Assembly (NCBI RefSeq): GCF_947495665.1
Contig: NZ_CANLZV010000016.1
Coordinates: forward strand, 1 to 64,000
Reading direction: 5' to 3'
DNA: 64,000 nt
Origin: an uncultured Sunxiuqinia sp.
Lineage (GTDB): Bacteria; Bacteroidota; Bacteroidia; Bacteroidales; Prolixibacteraceae
The notes under the pieces are model-generated. The model was not told where the DNA came from. It was given only the letters and a program-made list of their open reading frames with translations, and made no database searches. Made by a program: the position numbers and the translations under genes. Positions 59,751-64,000 of the stretch are shown here, piece after piece. Positions within the stretch are counted from its first letter, which is position 1, and every line of letters starts with the position of its first letter.

Positions 59751-62700
59751 TTAGAATTTAGCATTGATTCCTAAAGTAAAAGCACTTACCCTTGGATAAG
59801 GATTTCCGCCAATACCATTTTCGCCCACCTCGGGATCATATTCACTCGTATTTGAAATGGTAAACAAGTTGGTTGCATTGGTATAGATTTTAGCTTCCTT
59901 GAAGAAACCCAGGAAGTTCCGTTTAAAATCATAGCCCAGCGTCACATTTTGAAGACGCAGGAAAGAACCGTCTTCAACAAACCAGTCCGAAATTTTATAT
60001 TGTCTTCCGGAGCGCAAGCTTGGACGATCGTTATTGGGGTTAGTAGGAGTCCAGCGCCCTTCCACTAATCTTGGAGTGGTTAATTTACGAAGTGAAAAGA
60101 TATCATTGCCATACACGCCGTAGAACATCATACTTAACGAAAGTCCCGACTTATGACTTAAATTCAGGTTTACACTCCCTGTAAAATCCGGATTCGGGTC
60201 ACCAATAATCGTCCGGTCGGCAGAAGTAATCTCACCATCGTTATTCAAATCCACATAGTTGTATTCACCGGGTTGAAGCAACTCACTTTCTTTAGTGCCA
60301 TCCTGAATAATGCCATCAACCTTGTAGCCATAAAACACGTTGATGGGTTTGCCAATCGCCAGCACATTCACCACCTGGTCGGTTCCGAGCACTCTTCGTG
60401 AGCCGTAGAATGTATATTGATTACCATACTCGTCAACATTGTAGCCGGCACCTTCTTTGGTACCAATGTTAACCACCTTATTCTTGTTCTTGTAGAAAAT
60501 CAGGTCGGCTGAAAAGTTGAAATCTTTCCCACGAATAATGTCGCCGGACAATGACAATTCAATCCCTTTGTTTTGAACCTCTCCATCATTTATCCAGATT
60601 TCATCAAACCCAGTGTTTGGTGGTAAAAACTTCTTCCGCAAAAGGTCGGTTGTTTTCTTGCTGTACACATCCATCACCACATTCAAACGTTGATCGAAAA
60701 AGGACATGTCCACCCCAAGGTTTGCCTGAGCTGTTTGCTCCCAACCTAAACTTTTATTGGCAATTCCGCCCCACTCGGCAAAACGCCCGCGCGATGCAAT
60801 GTAACCGATTCCGTTGATGATCTTTTCTTCACCATCGGTGTAGTAATAACTCTCTCCAAAACGCTCATAAGTTAAGCCTGAAGGAATTCCCTGGTTTCCG
60901 GAAATACCATAGCTTGCACGAAACTTCAGGTTATCAAAAACGCCCAATGCTTTAATCATGCCCTCCTCTGAAGCTCTCCAACTAAAAGCCCCCGATGGGA
61001 AATACGCCCAGCGATGGTTTTCGCCAAACTTTGAAGAACCATCTAATCGAGAAGTAAATGTAAACAGGTATTTGTTGTTGTAGGAATAGTTGATCCGGTT
61101 GATTCCAGACAATAGTTTAGGTGAACCGTAGCCATTGCCCAGGTATTTGATTGACCCGGCCGACAAGTTTTCTTCACGCAAGATATCGTTGGTAAATTCG
61201 CGGCTCTCTAAAAATGAACTTCGATAGGTATCATTTTCGTACGACACTCCGGCCATTACCGAAAAGTTGTGCTTTCCAATAGCATCTTCGTAAGTCAGGT
61301 AAGTATCACCAACCACGGCATCATTTGTCGTCATAGTCAAAGTTCCCCGCCCATGATTCTGATCTCCTTCTTCGGTATAAATAATCGGGTAAAAAGATGT
61401 TGCCATATAACTCACATGACGGTAATTAAGCTGAGTGGTATGCCGGAATTTTCGACTGATCTCCCAATCAAACTTAAGCTGAGCAAACTGCTCTTTGGTC
61501 TTATTGTAACTAGTGCGCTCATTGAGCAAAGCCACTACATTGCCATAATCTTTGGAATAGCTTTTAAAATAAGAACCATCCCCTGTATAAACCGGGAAGA
61601 TTGGATTTCGGCCATAATTCAGACCGCCATTTCGGTTCCGATTGCCTGACACCATTCCAAACTTCGTTTGAACCTTTAGATTGTCAAGCAACTGATGCTC
61701 GACCACCACATCGGCGCTGAATTTATTGTAGTCATCTTTTACCTGCATCCCTTCTCCCTGGTAGTACCCAACATTCAGGAAAAAGCTGGTTTTATCGTTT
61801 GAGCTTTCCACGCCAACATTGTATTCCTGGTTCAAAGGCGTACGGAAAACGTAATCGGTCCAATCGGTGTAATAAGGCCAGGCACCACTTTCCAACTGCT
61901 CAACAGACGGATAATAAATCCCCAGCGTGTTTCTCGCACCACGATAAAGTGGCTCAAGCCCTTGGTTGATGAACGCTTCATTCTCAAGCTTCGCCATTTT
62001 CACCGGGTCCTTCCAATAATCGAGCTCATCGCTGAATTGCGAAATACTTGTTTTTGTATTGAAAAAGACATTCGTTCCTCCAACACGCCCTCTTTTTGTT
62101 GAAACCAAAATGACTCCATTTGCCCCTTTTGAACCATAGATCGCTGTTGCCGAAGCATCTTTCAAAACTTCAATGCTGGCAATATTGTTTGGGTTGATCA
62201 TATTCAGGCTTCCTGCATCGCCCATCGGAAAACCGTCAACCACCACTAATGGCGCTTTCGAACCATTGATTGAACTGGCTCCACGTACACGAACCGTTGC
62301 TCCCCCTTGCGGATTATCATCCGATGGGTTGATAATTTGAACCCCGGCAATTTTCCCCTGCAAAAGTTTTTCAACAGAACCGGAAGGTGTCACCTTAATA
62401 TCATCGGCCTTAATGGAAGCAACACTTCCCGTCAGGTCACTTTTTTTCATGGTTCCGTACCCCACGGCAATCACCTCTTCAATTCCAATGGCTTCTTCTT
62501 CCAACACCACATTGATCGATGTTTTCCCTGAAACAGCAACACGCTGGCTTTCCATCCCCACGAACGAGAACAACAGGTGAGCTTTAGATGGAACGTCATT
62601 CAAAGAAAAATTCCCTTCGGTGTCCGTTATGGCCCCCTTGGTTGTTCCTTCAATAACGATGGTCACTCCCGGCAGTGGCTGTCCCGAGGCATCGGTTACC

Positions 62701-63113
62701 TGACCCGAGACCCTTCTGACCTGCTGAATGGCATCTGCATTCTGGTCGTCCGAAAGGATTACGATTGCCTTCCCTTTTACCGTGTAAGTTAATCCCTCAT
62801 TGTAAAGAACTTTCCCTAGAATCTCGGTAACCAGCTCCTCTTTAAAACTTCCCGAGATCCGACTTTTCGTACTCACCAATTTATCCTGGTAAATAAATGA
62901 AAACTCACTCTGTTCTTCCAAAGTTTGGAGTACTTCTTTCAAGGTTTTATCTTCAAATTGAAAGTTTAATCGCTTCGTTTGCGCATGAGAAACGGAGGCA
63001 TAGGAGTTCATTAAAAGCCCCAAAATAAGAACCAGTTGGAATTTCATAATCAGAAAAATTTTCCATCGCAGGAAAGGCATTCCTCTCCCATTGATGCATC
63101 TGTTTTTTTTCAT
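59751..63113 (-). CDS. susC: SusC/RagA-family TonB-dependent transporter with STN domain
   Basis: The 1120-residue outer-membrane transporter has a signal peptide to about SHAQ (residue 45). An STN domain follows at about residues 47-120 (LNFQFEDKTLKEVLQTLEEQ), then a carboxypeptidase-regulatory-like domain at about 135-210 (VSGQVTDASGQPLPGVTIVIEG), plug (VIAVGYGTMKKSDLTGSVAS, LVVVDGFPMG) and barrel. The STN domain signals to the FecR anti-sigma factor encoded just upstream, so the locus should be controlled by trans-envelope signalling. With SusD it imports oligosaccharides. Confidence 0.96.
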   Translation of the reverse strand: MKKNRCINGRGMPFLRWKIFLIMKFQLVLILGLLMNSYASVSHAQTKRLNFQFEDKTLKEVLQTLEEQSEFSFIYQDKLVSTKSRISGSFKEELVTEILGKVLYNEGLTYTVKGKAIVILSDDQNADAIQQVRRVSGQVTDASGQPLPGVTIVIEGTTKGAITDTEGNFSLNDVPSKAHLLFSFVGMESQRVAVSGKTSINVVLEEEAIGIEEVIAVGYGTMKKSDLTGSVASIKADDIKVTPSGSVEKLLQGKIAGVQIINPSDDNPQGGATVRVRGASSINGSKAPLVVVDGFPMGDAGSLNMINPNNIASIEVLKDASATAIYGSKGANGVILVSTKRGRVGGTNVFFNTKTSISQFSDELDYWKDPVKMAKLENEAFINQGLEPLYRGARNTLGIYYPSVEQLESGAWPYYTDWTDYVFRTPLNQEYNVGVESSNDKTSFFLNVGYYQGEGMQVKDDYNKFSADVVVEHQLLDNLKVQTKFGMVSGNRNRNGGLNYGRNPIFPVYTGDGSYFKSYSKDYGNVVALLNERTSYNKTKEQFAQLKFDWEISRKFRHTTQLNYRHVSYMATSFYPIIYTEEGDQNHGRGTLTMTTNDAVVGDTYLTYEDAIGKHNFSVMAGVSYENDTYRSSFLESREFTNDILREENLSAGSIKYLGNGYGSPKLLSGINRINYSYNNKYLFTFTSRLDGSSKFGENHRWAYFPSGAFSWRASEEGMIKALGVFDNLKFRASYGISGNQGIPSGLTYERFGESYYYTDGEEKIINGIGYIASRGRFAEWGGIANKSLGWEQTAQANLGVDMSFFDQRLNVVMDVYSKKTTDLLRKKFLPPNTGFDEIWINDGEVQNKGIELSLSGDIIRGKDFNFSADLIFYKNKNKVVNIGTKEGAGYNVDEYGNQYTFYGSRRVLGTDQVVNVLAIGKPINVFYGYKVDGIIQDGTKESELLQPGEYNYVDLNNDGEITSADRTIIGDPNPDFTGSVNLNLSHKSGLSLSMMFYGVYGNDIFSLRKLTTPRLVEGRWTPTNPNNDRPSLRSGRQYKISDWFVEDGSFLRLQNVTLGYDFKRNFLGFFKEAKIYTNATNLFTISNTSEYDPEVGENGIGGNPYPRVSAFTLGINAKF

Positions 63114-63163
63114 ACTTTTGTTTTAAGTTTTGTCATTAATATTGCGTTAATACAAACTGTTTT

Positions 63164-63190
63164 AATGGGGAATGGTGGGCATTCCCCATT
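63164..63190 (-). promoter_or_regulatory. Hairpin between fecR and susC
   Basis: A perfect 11-bp stem AATGGGGAATG (63164-63174)/CATTCCCCATT (63180-63190) with a 5-nt loop lies in the 90-bp gap. On the minus strand it is followed by AAAACAG, not a T run, so it is more likely an mRNA-stability or processing element than a terminator. Confidence 0.55.
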
Positions 63191-63203
63191 ATTTGTTTAT
63201 CTC

Positions 63204-64000
63204 TTATTTTTTCAAATCAATACTGAATTTTCTGAAATCCTCCCGCTCGAAACGAACAGGCATACTCAGTTCAAAAGTGGTTAACACCTCCTCCAGAGTT
63301 TCTTCATTTTTAAATGCTCCGGAATAGGTGGTACTTTTCAACTGCTCACTTTTAATTTCAATATCAACATCGTACCAACGCTCCAAACGGCGAACCAGTT
63401 CTTCGAATGTAATCTGATCAAAATCAAACACATCATCTTTCCACATGGCCGATTGTGCGGCATTGGTCTTCTTCAACTGATACTTATTGTTTTTGTATAC
63501 AAAGCTCTCTCCCGGGGCAACATCAATGACTTGGTTGGCATATTGAATCTCAATCTTACCTTCAATCAAGGTGGTTTCTGTCCGGTCAAAATCGGCATAA
63601 GCCATAACATTAAACTGAGTTCCAAGCACCCGTATCGCATAACTTGGTGTTTGTACAATAAATGGCGCATGAGAAGGTAACTTGGCCACATCAAAATAAG
63701 CTTCTCCGGTCAATTTAATGATCCTGTTTCCTTTCATGAAATCAGCAGGATATGAAATACTGGATTCGGAGTTAAGCCATACTAACGAGCCATCGGGTAA
63801 CAATACCCGGGATTTTTCGCCGCGTGGTGTTTGAGACTCAAACCAAACAATCTCTTCTTTCTGAAATTGTGTATTGGTAAGCAGATAAGCCAAGGAAAAG
63901 CCCAAAGCAATAGCCAGTACCAACATTGCCGCAACTCGGGGCAGGGAAATTCTTAGATGGCGGAAGCCACTGGAGACCGAACGTTTAAATTCATTGTTGA
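63204..64000 (-). CDS. FecR-family anti-sigma factor, N terminus beyond window
   Basis: The frame stays open to the window edge (upstream residues read SGFRHLRISLPRVAA), so the gene continues past 64000 and the ATG at 63926 is probably internal. Visible parts are the transmembrane helix (AMLVLAIALGFSLAYLL), the periplasmic FecR domain (RGEKSRVLLPDGSLVWLNSES, IKLTGEAYFDV, YAIRVLGTQFNVMAY) and a C-terminal DUF4974/STN-like part (FDFDQITFEELVRRLERWY). It should hold an ECF sigma factor, encoded next beyond the window, until SusC-bound glycan releases it. Confidence 0.92.
   Translation of the reverse strand, partial: NNEFKRSVSSGFRHLRISLPRVAAMLVLAIALGFSLAYLLTNTQFQKEEIVWFESQTPRGEKSRVLLPDGSLVWLNSESSISYPADFMKGNRIIKLTGEAYFDVAKLPSHAPFIVQTPSYAIRVLGTQFNVMAYADFDRTETTLIEGKIEIQYANQVIDVAPGESFVYKNNKYQLKKTNAAQSAMWKDDVFDFDQITFEELVRRLERWYDVDIEIKSEQLKSTTYSGAFKNEETLEEVLTTFELSMPVRFEREDFRKFSIDLKK

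Noticed and set aside
63204-63926. FecR gene starting at the ATG at 63926
   Set aside because: The same frame stays open to the window edge and the ATG lies at the start of the membrane helix, so the N-terminal cytoplasmic part is probably beyond the window.

Overview
The window looks like a chromosomal segment of a free-living or environmental Bacteroidota, most like the Marinilabiliales/Prolixibacteraceae side of Bacteroidales. The evidence is a SusC/SusD pair with a FecR anti-sigma factor, many lipoproteins and TonB-dependent receptors, promoters with a TAnnTTTG -7 box, and several Bacteroidota-restricted families (HYC_CC_PP, ArsF/ArsG, helical DUF6261-like proteins). No tRNA, rRNA, CRISPR or transposase gene was recognised.

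Layout. 1-6.1 kb: a repeat-rich leader, an IMP dehydrogenase of the Tritrichomonas type, a flavin reductase-rubredoxin fusion, a secreted C69 peptidase and ribosomal protein L19. 6.2-18.3 kb: two divergent units for uptake and catabolism of an amino-sugar or acidic sugar. The minus unit has a SIS isomerase, ROK kinase, esterase, DUF1349 protein, HAD phosphatase and AraC regulator. The plus unit has a DHDPS/NanA-family aldolase, SSS symporter, sialidase-fold protein, FG-GAP protein and ChbG deacetylase. 18.6-22.6 kb: an AT-rich accessory island with a PIN-domain protein, a HEPN-type protein and an unknown protein, with long imperfect hairpins after two of them that resemble cassette recombination sites. 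22.7-23.9 kb: a 21-bp palindromic repeat array followed by a helical protein gene. 24.1-27.9 kb: luciferase-like monooxygenase, nitroreductase, Hsp31/HchA-like protein and AraC regulator. 28.2-31.8 kb: a metal (probably copper) locus with HYC_CC_PP protein, HMA protein behind a candidate structured leader, TonB receptor and CWC protein. 33-40.1 kb: two adjacent arsenic operons, arsR-arsEFG-arsP-like-proC-like and arsR-arsC-arsM-acr3-methyltransferase, each with clear ArsR-type operators. 40.5-45.4 kb: a second accessory zone with a duplicated SnoaL lipoprotein, a DUF4062 protein, a second palindromic array with a DUF6261-like gene, and a (CCAT)10 tract. 45.5-64 kb: a polysaccharide utilisation locus on the minus strand (FecR, SusC, SusD, beta-repeat lipoprotein, two paralogous lipoproteins of unknown function, GH92, GH2, membrane protein, esterase).

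The most novel signal is a set of three tandem palindromic arrays (421-779, 22734-22922, 43982-44214). Their periods are exactly 21 or 42 bp, that is two or four DNA helical turns. Two arrays share a 42-bp unit and an 83-bp block about 335 bp upstream. Two of the three lie just upstream of genes for small all-helical proteins. I propose these as parts of one undescribed array-plus-protein system; its function is unknown.
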